Assembly: GCA_032718475.1 (NCBI GenBank)
Contig: JAUCBJ010003380.1
Span: 1 to 22,500, forward strand
DNA: 22,500 bases
Source of the DNA: Nemertoderma westbladi
Taxonomy: Eukaryota; Xenacoelomorpha; Nemertodermatida; Nemertodermatidae
Direction: 5' to 3'
A program made the translations under genes and the position numbers. Shown one piece after another: positions 1-11,343 of the stretch (the stretch's first letter is position 1; every line of letters begins with the position of its first letter). The notes beneath the pieces are model-generated. The model was not told where the DNA came from and did not search any database. It saw only the letters and a program-made list of their open reading frames with translations.

Positions 1-742
1 ATATCAGCAGTGAGATATTTACGGAGTGATATTTATCAGTTGTTTTGAATATATCAATCAGTCCGTTTGTTAAAGGATATATGCCCTTTATAATTAAACC
101 TACCAGTGTACGACTAAAAGCAGTACAGCACAAAATATTTCTAAGCCGTTCTTTCTTTGGCTCAAGACTGAATGAAAACACTGCACATAGGCATTGCGTC
201 ATTTCTAGGAAATTCTCTGTACAAGGAGCCACAAAAACGCTCTCATTGGCTGACTGAGCTGAGAGACGCCGTAGAACAAAGGAAATCAACACGTATGAAT
301 GTCAGCTGTTAACCGTAGTCATAGTAACTACTGTTCAAGAGTAGCTATCACTCCTTTGCGTCACAAATTGCCATAGAATCATAAAATATACCTTTCACAA
401 TACACATACGGAGGAAATAAGTCTTAGATCCTCTAAAAACACCGATACAGTAATAATACGGTCTCTTACACTTATTAAATCAACTACAGAGTATTTTAAT
501 GTAAAAGATAATAAAAATAACGGGGCAATTCAGCAAAGGCTTTTACAAAATATAATCGGAACATACTGTCCGCATAATGGGAACATAAACTATTTCAAAC
601 AATAGCGTAGTACAGTAACAGTAACAACCATATAGAACAGCTTGAAGGCTTTCCTCGGCTGATATATTACAAAATATTCAAGGCTTATACATGAGACAAA
701 TTTTGTATGCGGATTTGCAAACATTATAGACGATATGTTTGG

Positions 743-783
743 AATTGTTTTGTAAAGTTTAATAACAACTTTACAAAACAATT
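743..783. repeat. Perfect 17-bp inverted repeat (hairpin)
   Basis: AATTGTTTTGTAAAGTT at 743-759 is followed after seven bases by its exact reverse complement at 767-783. The right-hand arm sequence recurs at about 806-822, so three copies of one 17-mer occur in 80 bp. Confidence 0.85.
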
Positions 784-855
784 ATTTACTGGTGGAAACT
801 AATTAAACTTTACAAAACAATTATCAATTATACTTATTATCTCTAATATATGACA

Positions 856-875
856 CCCCCCCCCCCCCCCCCCCC
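856..875 (+). repeat. Poly-C tract (20 C)
   Basis: An uninterrupted run of twenty C in otherwise AT-rich sequence. Confidence 0.95.
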
Positions 876-1533
876 ACTCCCATCTGCTGTTGTCGGGTTG
901 CACTAACTGTAGCACCAATGCTATTGCCCAGCCGCAACAGCAATTAATATACAGTAAGTAGTATATTCTGTATGAGTAATTCTACATAATTATATTGTTT
1001 AGTAATAATTTTATTTGTTTATATATTCATTTGTGAATGTAATTAATGTATTTATCATTTAGTTTTATCATGTTTACACCGGTGATCTAGGACATGAACT
1101 ACCTTTGGGAAGTTTGAATGGAATTTTCACAGACTTACTTTTGTTGCTTGATTCATTTACTGTAGTATGCTGGAGTTGGGATATACTACTGGGTTGACCT
1201 GGTCAAAGTAGACTATATATGGAACATAGTTCTAGTAGTTCCGAATGTAGGAACATCACTTTCCCAGTACTAAAGTATTAAGTTGTAGTAATTATCGATC
1301 GAATATAATTATTCTCCTTCTGAGTGGTGTAAGATGGCGAATTGCTGCTACTGAGCAGAATGTACTGTAGTTCTCAATATTATTGCTGCCCTAGAGAGAG
1401 TAATTGAACGTCTTAACGACACCATATAATGTTCAATGTCCATCAACTCTTCTAGTATCCGCTATATCGATTAATTAATGTAATATAATTCGTCTAAACT
1501 AAAGGCAGTATTCATTCGGAGACAGGGGGGGGA

Positions 1534-1750
1534 ACTGGACGCAAATCCCGCCTTGGCGAATTAATATCCCGCCTCAATGTTAAATTCTCAATTTATGGAA
1601 AGGAGCAGGTTACAGTGGCACGTTATTTTAACCAAAACAATAAACTAACCACAATAGAACAGGTTACAGTTTTATTTTTGAGAATATTCAGCTGTTACTT
1701 GCATCAAATTTCGCATGGAGAGGCCGGGATTAATTTTTATTGCGTCCAGT
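1534..1750. mobile_element. MITE copy A (ACTGGACGCAA terminal inverted repeats)
   Basis: Begins ACTGGACGCAAA and ends TATTGCGTCCAGT, an inverted repeat of at least 11 bases, enclosing 217 bp with no coding capacity. A second copy at 20584-20885 shares most of the interior (GGAAAGGAGCAGGTTACAG and AACCAAAACAATAAAC blocks), which supports a mobile, non-autonomous DNA element. Target duplication is not clear. Confidence 0.75.
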
Positions 1751-1920
1751 TTCCCCAAATATCTGTTCATTCGTGCTTGGTAATTTATATTTAAGGAAGT
1801 TAATATTTTCTGAGAACCAATATAATTAATTATAATATTCGTTGGACCCAGCTTACCGATAATAATTAACATTATCACAATGCCAATAATGTTTATATAT
1901 TGTAAAGGCAGTTATTTTTT

Positions 1921-2011
1921 TGCCCTATATTTTTTACTCAAATGCCCTATATTTTTTTTAATACTTTTATGCCCTATATAAGTACTTATTTCTGCCCTAT
2001 ATTTTTTTGGA
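1921..2011 (+). repeat. GCCCTATATTTTT short tandem modules
   Basis: GCCCTATAT followed by T-runs occurs four times at 20-28 bp spacing, next to CTGTCAGACTGTTGATT, which also recurs near 13735-13765 in intron 5. Probably a remnant of the family described at 13599-14913. Confidence 0.5.
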
Positions 2012-3007
2012 CTATCCAAACTGCTATACTTGGCTGTCAGACTGTTGATTATTACTGTCAATAAAACGCAAATACACCCGTCCCTGTGAGAAACTGGTGG
2101 AATTTATACACAACAATAATCTATTATAATAGTAATTTAATTTATAAATTCAAAAATTAACACTGATAAGTAGTAAGAATTCCTCTAACTGCACTAGGCC
2201 TATAGGTATTCAAATGAAAAAACTAACACTATTGTAAATATGAATGCCTGACTCCAAGTAGTGTTCAATTCAACTTTAGTACGGTATTACATTATGCATA
2301 TGGAATTTAAACAGAGATGGGAATATTTTGGTTTCTTAGGTCGTTGCTTGATTTAGGTGAGGTACAGTTGGAGAGCAGAGATAGATAGATAACGTTACGT
2401 GATATGAGGTACCGGTTGGACTGTATTATATACTACAGGTCAACGTCTACTCCTTACGGTATATACAGTAAGTAGTCCGGCAGATATATGTCGTTTTTTT
2501 GAGGATTTTGTATAATTTGCATTTAAGAAAATCTCACCAGGAACGGGGGAGACTTTTATGAAAAATTTCATTTCAGTCACACCTCACATATTTTTGCAGG
2601 AGACGAGATGAAAAATTTAAAAAAATGTAGGTGACAATTGTAGATATTGAATATAATTGGATGGAAGTTTAATTTAATACCTCCATTGCAATAATTGTGG
2701 AATTGTTTATTAAATATATTAAGAAACAACTATAAATTTTAGATTGATGTTGATGCAATGGTATGTTATTAAATTAATTTTAAAATTTAATTTAACCGTA
2801 CTATTATCCCTTATCGTTTCGATATAACACGCTTTATAACTTGAAACCCGGGCTGTTCCTATCAATCAAAACTTTTACTATATACTTCCATACAAGCTAT
2901 AATGCAATATCCGGCATACTTTGTCATATATAATTAAATAGTTAATATTATTATAAAACATATAGAATATTATATTATAATATATTTATTAGTCATATTG
3001 GTGTATA

Positions 3008-3038
3008 ATGGATAGTTTATTCACACTCCACGCAAGAG
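3008..3038 (+). CDS. elovl: ELOVL exon 1 (start codon)
   Basis: Ten codons, [10 protein letters not shown], plus one base. The ATG has A at -3 and G at +4. The exon ends at a near-perfect donor (AGAG|GTAAGT), and its last G combines with AT of the next exon to give Asp, the residue ELOVL proteins usually have here (D-x-R). The N-terminal arm is shorter than the 20-30 residues common in vertebrate ELOVLs, so another upstream exon or start is possible. The choice rests on phase, donor quality and start context. Confidence 0.6.
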
Positions 3039-6000
3039 GTAAGTATGAAAGTATACTAGTACTCATACAGTACAAGCTTAACTTTTGTATAATATGACCA
3101 TGTAATTTCATTCAATTAGGCAGTCCCGGATTAAGATTTTTTGGGACGCGGGCTGTGAACTGTTTATGGACCGTTCAAGACTTTCCAAAAAAAACTGAAT
3201 TTTATTTATATTTATTTAAAAGTAAATTTTTCAGCTTTTGTAAACAATGCTTATTAGATTTATTATAACATAAATTTAAACGGGATGTTGAGATAATGAA
3301 TGAAAAGGACTGAAATTATTACATAACATTTATTTACTCATTATTATTAAACAATTATTATTCATTCATTACATTTTACTCAAAACGAAAATTGCAAACG
3401 AAGCATTTATAGAGTTAATACTCTATCGATTTATTTAATGAACAATATACTTGTTAGCGGATTCAATTCCGCTAACCACCCCATAAAGTTGGGAGACGGC
3501 GCCTTTGAGCAATATTGGGAAGCACGAGGTTGATTACCAATCAACCTCGTACCACCCCCAATAAACGGGGGCAACGAACCCCCAAAGGGCCGTATACAAT
3601 GGAGGTCAGAGGTTACACCTCCGGGAGAGGGAAAGTAACAGTAGCAGAGGGGGAAACACTCCCAGAGAGATGGGAGGCGAGAATTAGGTTACTAGCCAAT
3701 GGGGGGACAGGAAGGCATCAGCTAAGTAACAGGCCAATGTAGTGTAGTATATTACCGGTCGGTGTTTCATCACATATTCAGTTTACTCAGTTGCTCAGTC
3801 AGTTAGGGCAGTACGGTAACACTCTTTTACCGTAACCGTGGTCACCATCACATTCAATATTACCGATCATTCTGTACTTCAACTGTGCTATCTGTTTGCT
3901 CATTATATACTATATTTTATATTCATCAACATTATCGGAACAACAACGAACCCTTTTTCATTCACACGGCGGGGACGCGTACATAAACCACATACCGGTC
4001 GGGATCCTCTGATCCCGTCACAATACTTATGCATGTATGCTTATGTATATAGTATATTTATTAAGCATACTTAGGCTTAATAAGCATGTATTCAGTATTT
4101 ACACGTTCGTGGGACCTTCACGCAGCACGAAAGCTTATATTAGAAAGTACTGTATACTAAACTCTATTAGATATACGCAAACAGTCTTTCCCAAAATATA
4201 TATGAGTGATGGCGATGCAATCAGTTTACGATAAACTAGTTGTAATAACAGGTCATTTCAGTTAGTTAGCCCTTACACGCTTTAACTGTCATTTGTAAAC
4301 CTACTAACTAGGGCAATTTAAGTTAAGTATGACATAATTTTATCCTTAATTAGCCTCGTTGCGCTCGTCTTCTTTGTCTTATAATAATTTTCCTAAATAA
4401 CGACCTTTATAACTATGCAAATGCTCGAAACTGTGAGAGTAACTGCTGATTTATGGCAGATGGACACTCGTATCCACTGCAAACTCTGCGCTTGGCAAAA
4501 TCGTCTATAAAACTAGTTTTTATATCGACACTACGCCATATATTGCACTCAATGTTGAGTAAAGATAGCATATTAAGTCTACGTTACAACATGTTGTGGA
4601 GATAGATGGACACTCGTATCCACTGTAAACTCTGCGCTTGGCAAAATCGTCTATAAAACTAGTTTTTAGATCGACACTACGCCATATATTGCACTCAATG
4701 TTGTGTAGAGATAGCATATTAAGTCTACGTCGTTACAACATGTTTGTACGAAGTTCATTTTTGATACGTTTAAGCATCGAAATGAACGTTCTCCCGTACA
4801 TACCGAATTCAAGTATATACGAAGTACATACAACCTCTACATTTGGAAATGTAGATACTATATTATTATTGCGCAGATCGACTGGTGTTGATTTTGGTCA
4901 AATTATGTTCCAACCTTTTCTATGTCGATTTTCTTTCAACACATTTAATAATATTTTAGACATTCCACCAAAAATATTTTATTTTACTTTTTTCGCAGGG
5001 AAAAAAAGTAAAATCAATGCAATCCTATGGGATACTTTTTTCCCTAGGGAAAAAAGTGCAACTTTTTCTCCCGATTTTGGGGTAAATTTGAGCGAAAAAG
5101 TTACAATAATTTAAAAATAAAAGTACATAAATGCTGCTTAAATAGATAAAAGTTGAAAGTGCAATATATGAATTTATATAAAAAGTTATTTTTCAAATTA
5201 CCTCATAAACCATTGTGATCATTAGAACCACTATCATCGTCTTAGATAATGATCCTAGATTCAGTGAGGTAATGATTATTATTAAAAAAATACAATCTGT
5301 CAGATTTTAATAATTCTCGAATACCAATTGCAGTAAAAGAAATTCTTACCCGTCGAATAAAGTTATGTACATCCTCTTAACATAATTACATAATATCTCC
5401 ATTTTCTAATAAAATAATAAACTAATTATAATTTGCATGTTATAAATAATAATTTAATATTTATATTTCAGATTCTCGCACCACTGACTGGCTTTTAGCG
5501 AGTTCCCCAATACCAACCATTTGCATTGTGGCCACCTACCTGTTCACCTGTTGGACTGGTCCCAAATTTATGGCCAATGAAAAACCCCTAAATATTAGAA
5601 AACTTATTGTCGTGTATAATTTTGCTCTAGTTGGTATTTCCACCTACACTTTTATAGAGGTAAGTAGAGTAAAAGAGAAAGATAAAATAATAATAATAAG
5701 GCAGTTAATTTACGTTTTATTGTAATTTTACACTTTTATTTTGCTGCAAAATTCAATTTACACTAGAGACGGCGTCAAGACGCCGTTAAGCAAGTCGGAA
5801 GTCATGAAACAAAATGTAAATTTCATCAACAATGTTTACATGGTCTGAAGGGAAGTGTTATTTACCTATGGTCAAAGAGATATCCCACTCTGTAACTTGG
5901 CAATTGCTCAAATCCATTCACCTGAATGGCACAGTAGAGTAAACTATTCAAACTATAATGTTAGCCTATGGAGAATAATATTATGTGGCTGATTAAACAT

Positions 6001-9000
6001 ACACTTTTATAAACATGCAGTCTCCACAGTATTAATGTTGGCATTAATGTAGCCAACACACTGTGTACCTAACAGTCATTCAGCAGTAAATTAGAAGAGT
6101 GAGTAACTTGTAGATTTTCCATAGGACGCATTGGGAAGAGTTATTCAGCTGAGGCGGTAATAGATTGCAAACTAAACCAACCAGTTGGCAGCCTCATCGA
6201 TTTATACTAAGCCTGTGTAGAACCACAAACTAAATCAACCAGTTAATGTTTGCTTTGCCAGAGAATGGTAGGGCCTAAACAAACAGTATGGGTGTACTAC
6301 GTACAATAATCTTGCCTTTCCTTATAGCCTACTAGTAAAACTTCGCAACCAACACGTTTTACTATGACTGTGTATAATTCTAACATTATTAAGCCATATT
6401 TCATCATGAACACCAGCTGTTATTTTACCATTGCTTTTAATTTTGCGACAAAATAATGTCAAAAAACTAAATATATCGAATACCACACATATAATCGATC
6501 TGAAATTGTGTAACGCGATTATGAACCACCAAAGCAATGTACTTGCAAAATTTCATCGAAATCGCCAGGCAGGAAGTGCCTGAACCTGGATAATTATCAG
6601 TCAGTCAGTCAGTCAGTGTTATATATCCTGAGATTTTTACAGTAAGTATCCCGCAGTCAACAATTCTTTCATTATATCCTACTAGTAAAACTTGGCAACC
6701 AACACGTTTTACTTTGACTGTGTATAATTCTAACATTATTAAGCCATATCTCATCATGAACACCAGCTGTTATTTTACCATTGCTTTTAATTTCGCGACA
6801 AAATAATGTCAAAAAACTAAATATATCGAATACCACACATAGAATCGATCTGAAATTTTTTAACGCGATTATGAACCACCAAAGCAATGTACAACTTGCA
6901 AAATTTCATCAAAATCGCCAGGCAGGAAGTGCCTGAACCTGGATAATTATCAGTCAGTCAGTCAGTCAGTCAGTGTTATATATCCTGAGATTTTTACAGT
7001 AAGTATCCCGCAGTCAACAATTCTTACAGTAATCAAGTCTAACGACTTGCTAACTAACGAGTTGCTAATTATTTTAAGTATTTTAATTTCATCAGAAAAA
7101 ACCACTATTTTCTTTTCTACATTCCCTTTAGCTTCTAGCAAACAACTTGGCTCTGGATGTGAACTGGTGGTGTACTGATATAGATCGCACCAACAACCCC
7201 CACTCTCTACGCATAGCCGCAGCAATATGGTGCTTCTATATATCGAAACTGGTGGAACTCATGGACACAGTAAGTTCAACATTTCATCTAAATATAGGCC
7301 TACAGTAACAATTGAATCTCAAATATAATGTAGCGATAATACTGTAGGCCTACAGTAACCATTGAATCTCAAATATAATGGAGCGATATAGGCCTACAGT
7401 AACCATTGAATCTCAAATATAATGTAGCGATATAGTCACAGCCTCACAGGTGGATTGACTTTCATTAATTCGACCAGAACCCCTTGATGTTACTAAGTCC
7501 TTCCAATGGCAACAGACACCCCTCAGGTACCCGCCAACGTAACAGACACCCCTCAGGTACCCACCAACGTAACAGACACCCCTCAGGTATCCACCAACGT
7601 AACAGACACCACACTAGCACCCACCAATGTAACAGACACCAACCCCCCCCCCCCCCCACTGGCACCCACCAATGTAACAGACACCCCACTGGCACTCAAC
7701 AATGTAACAGACTCCCCTCTGGCACACACCAATGTAACAGACACCATACTGGCACCCGCCAATAAAACAGACACCCAATTGGCACCCAACAATGTAACTG
7801 ACTCCCCTCTGGCACACACCAATGTAACTGACACCCTACTGGCACCCGCCAATGAAACAGACACCCCACTGGCACCCACAAACGTAACTAACTCCCCTCT
7901 GGCACCCACCAACGTAACTTACTCCCCTCTGGCTCCCACCAATGTAACAGACACCTCACAGGCACCCACCAATGTAACAACACCCCACTGGCACCCACTA
8001 ATGTAAAAAAACACTCCACTGGCGCCCACCAATGTAACAGACACCCCACTAGCACCCACCAATGTAACAGACGCCCCGCTGGCACGCACCAATGTAACAG
8101 ACGCCCCACTGAAGCACCCACTGCACTGGCACCCACCAATGTAACGGTAACCCTACCAACGCCTGTCAACCTAATGGACACTCTATCGTCGCCTGACACC
8201 ACAATGAACACCATACCAGTGTCCACCAGCGTAATTAACTCCCTATCAGCGCCCACCAAAGCACCCTCCAACCCTCCAGGAATGAAGTCAAAGTGGAAGT
8301 AAATGAAGATGTGTGTGTTCAATTCTCGATCAATTAATAACAAGGCAGAATTAATCAAAGACTTCATTGTTGAATGGCTCTCCATCAGACGACTATGCCA
8401 CATCTGAAATATGCCCCAATGGCTTTGTCATGTTGAATGTGGGACCTCGGATAAATACGATGGGTGGAGGGGTTGGTTGCGTATATAATGAATCACTGCG
8501 GTTTAAGAACCCAACTGAGCCAACCCATAACTACACAAGTTTCGAATACATGGAATCGACGGCACTGCACAGTGGTGTCTTTCTTCGTCTTGTTAAAATT
8601 TATAGAACATGTCCATCACAGGTTAACAAACTAACAGTTCCCATATTCATGGATCAGTTTTCAAGCTTTCTCCAAAATATCTCCATTGCGCCAGGAAAAC
8701 TAATAATTGTGGGTGATTTTAACTTCCACGTTGAAGATTTATCAGACAAAGCAGCACAATGGATTTTAGCAATCTTGTGGATTGCTTCGAATTGAAGCAA
8801 CTAGTATGTGAACCCACCCATATTGCTGGACACACAGATCTAGTTTTGATTCCGAAAGATGATGATAGTTTGATTAGCAATATTTATGTTAGAAATATTG
8901 GTATCTCGGATCATTAAGCAGTTTGTTTCAATATAAACATTCCAAAGCCGAGCCAGAAATATCTATGTTATAAACGGAGAAAGATAGGATCAATTAATAT

Positions 9001-11298
9001 GTTGGAATTTATGGAAGATATTAAATCATCGCGACTCTTACAGTCAACGGCAACAAATATAAATGAATTAGTTCACCAGTACAATCACGTCCTTGGTGAT
9101 ATCCTTGAAAAACATGCTCCAATCGAAATTAAAAATAAATTAGTTCGCCCTAATGCAATATGGTAGACAGCAGATATAGCAAGAGAAAAACAACTGAGAC
9201 GGAGATTAGAAAGGAAATACAGAAAAACCGATTTAGAAATCGATAAAGCTGCTTACAAGGAACAGTGTATGAAGGTGAATGACTCCATAGTTCATGCTAA
9301 ACAGTCATATTATAAGAAGATACTAAATGATAATGCAGGTGACCAAAGGAAATTATTCAATGCAGCAGATACACTACTCCATCGCAAGGTTAAAACCATA
9401 CTGCCTCAACATGATTCCACCGAAACACTCTCAAATACTTTTGCAGATTAATTTGAATCGAAAATTACAAAAATAAGGAATGAGATAACCACATGCAGTG
9501 ATCATAAAGACAGCATAAATACACCTATAAATAGCAATGAACCCATTGGACAAAATTACACAAGCATGAAGGATCCCTCTGTTTTATATGATCTAAATGA
9601 TAATGTGCCAGTAATGAATGAGTTTGTGGAAGTCTGTAATGACACAGTTGAAGAATTGGTAAAGGAGTCAAAATCAAAGACTAGTCCACATGACCCACTA
9701 CCTACTGCATTGGTGAAAGGTTCAATAAAGGTTATGCTGCCTATTATCACGCTTATTATAAATCTATTTAGCTACAGCAACTTTTCCTTTATTGTTTAAA
9801 GAAGCAGTGCTATCCCCATTAATCAAGAAGGTGCGCTTAGATCCAGAGTTCCTTAAAACCTCAGGCCAGTCTCCAACCTTGTATATATCTCAAAATTAAC
9901 AGAGAAAGTTGTGGCCAATCAGCTTATACGGCACATGAACTTGAATAACCTATGGGAACCAATGCAGAGTGCTTATCGTTGCAATCACAGCACTGTGACT
10001 GTGCTTTTGAAAGTGAATAATGATATTATACGTGGAATAGATTATGGTTCTGCAGTATTAGTTGTACTATTGGACTTGTCCGCTGCTTTTGATACAGTGC
10101 ACCACAACATTCTATGAGAAACTCTGGAACAGGACATTAAAGTTTCAGGAACTGTAATTTCTTGGTTCAAATCATATCTGTCAAATCGGTCTCAAAAAGT
10201 TCGTGTTGGTAACTCCTATCCGAAATGTGTTCATATTAGATATGGAACTCCCCAGGTTAGTTAGTTAGGTAGGTTAGTTAGGCCATCTACTGTTTTCGAT
10301 TTACACATGCTCCCTATCAAGAGTAATTCAGAGCTATGGACTGAGCTAACACTTATATGCAGATGATACTCAGTTGTACATTGTATTCAAAAACGAAGAT
10401 GTAGGTGCCTCTGTTAGAGTTTCTGAGGCCTATTTGCTGGATATAAAAATTTGGATGAATAAAATGTGGTTGAAAATGAACACGGATAAAATGTAGGTGG
10501 TTTTGCTCCAATCAAGATTTGGGAACCAGTTTGTAGAACCAACACTACGAGTCGGCTCGGATATAGTATCATGTAGCTCATCAACAAGGAACATTGGCCG
10601 AATTATAGATTCACATCTTACGCTTGAAAAGCAAGTGTCCCGAACAATCATACTATCATGTTCGCAATCTTGGTAGAGTGCGCCGCTATTTCACTAAGCC
10701 TGACTTTGAGGTATTAATACATGCTTTTATCTCCAGCAAACTCGATAACAACAATGCCTTGCTATATGGTTTACCTAATAAACTGTTAACAAGATTGCCG
10801 TATGTACAAAATAGTGCGGCACGTCTACCATGTGGGATTAAAAAGCGGGACCACATGCACAGCGACCCCAGTATTAAGAAATCTCCAATGGCTACCGATA
10901 TTACGACGCATCGAATATAAAATAGCCCTATTTGACATACAAATGCCTAAATGGACTCGCTCCTTATTACTTGAATGACTTGCTTGTGCGCTACAATCCT
11001 CCCAGAAATCTACGTTCGAGTAACCAACATTTATTGGTTAACCCCAGGTATAACCTACTGCATTACGGTTCCAGGGCTTTTTCTTTTGCGGCGGTGTGGA
11101 ATGAACTCCCAGGCGAGTTGCGTGGAGGGCTCTTATTGCCTTCATTCAAGGAAAAACTAAAAAGTTTTTACTTTGAGCTGGAATACCAAAACTGCCCTGA
11201 TTAGTTTATATGACATTAATTTTAACATTTGATTAATTGATTAATTTTACTGTGCGTTAGCGCCTAGATCATCATCTATAGTGCGCTTTATAAATACA

Positions 11299-11343
<45 letters not shown>

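Larger units (their letters stand above)
1..3007. other. Upstream non-coding AT-rich region
   Basis: I see no supportable gene. Short ORFs of 60-70 codons here have no recognisable composition or motifs. The stretch holds a perfect hairpin (743-783), a C-homopolymer (856-875), a small MITE (1534-1750) and a run of GCCCTATATTTTT modules (about 1921-2011). The final ~200 bases are extremely AT-rich and would be where the ELOVL 5' UTR and promoter lie, but no clear TATA/initiator pair can be picked out. Confidence 0.5.
8303..11342 (+). mobile_element. Decayed non-LTR retrotransposon (LINE, CR1/L2/Rex1-like) in ELOVL intron 3
   Basis: Endonuclease, reverse transcriptase and C-terminal LINE domains appear in order on the plus strand. 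The 3' end (GTGCGCTTTATAAATACA) runs into a (ATT)n tail at 11299-11342, as in CR1/L2-type elements. The 5' boundary is uncertain: the Thr/Pro-rich minisatellite at 7511-8145 may be its first ORF. The element is in the same orientation as the host gene and close to full length for ORF2, but many stops and indels show it is inactive. Confidence 0.88.

Noticed and set aside
3121-3170. hAT-like terminal sequence (CAGTCCCGGATTAAG..GGGACGCGGGCTGTG)
   Set aside because: It resembles the ends of some hAT MITEs, but no matching inverted end or 8-bp target duplication was found in the window.
3740-4060. Possible solo LTR after the hairpin island
   Set aside because: It starts TGTAGTG and has LTR-like texture, but no second LTR, primer binding site, clear ACA end or target duplication can be shown.
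4638-5114. 158-codon plus-strand ORF in ELOVL intron 1
   Set aside because: It begins within a 146-bp duplication and ends in T/A-run palindromes, with no domain or protein-like pattern I recognise; it is probably chance.
6322-6887. Two near-identical 71-codon minus-strand ORFs
   Set aside because: They are the same chance frame in the two copies of a 350-bp duplication, with the differences not favouring silent changes.
7465-8403. Several overlapping long ORFs on both strands (60-171 codons)
   Set aside because: They are produced by the stop-free 30-bp repeat, whose period is a multiple of three; frames on both strands are open together, and only the plus-strand Thr/Pro frame has any context (upstream of LINE ORF2).
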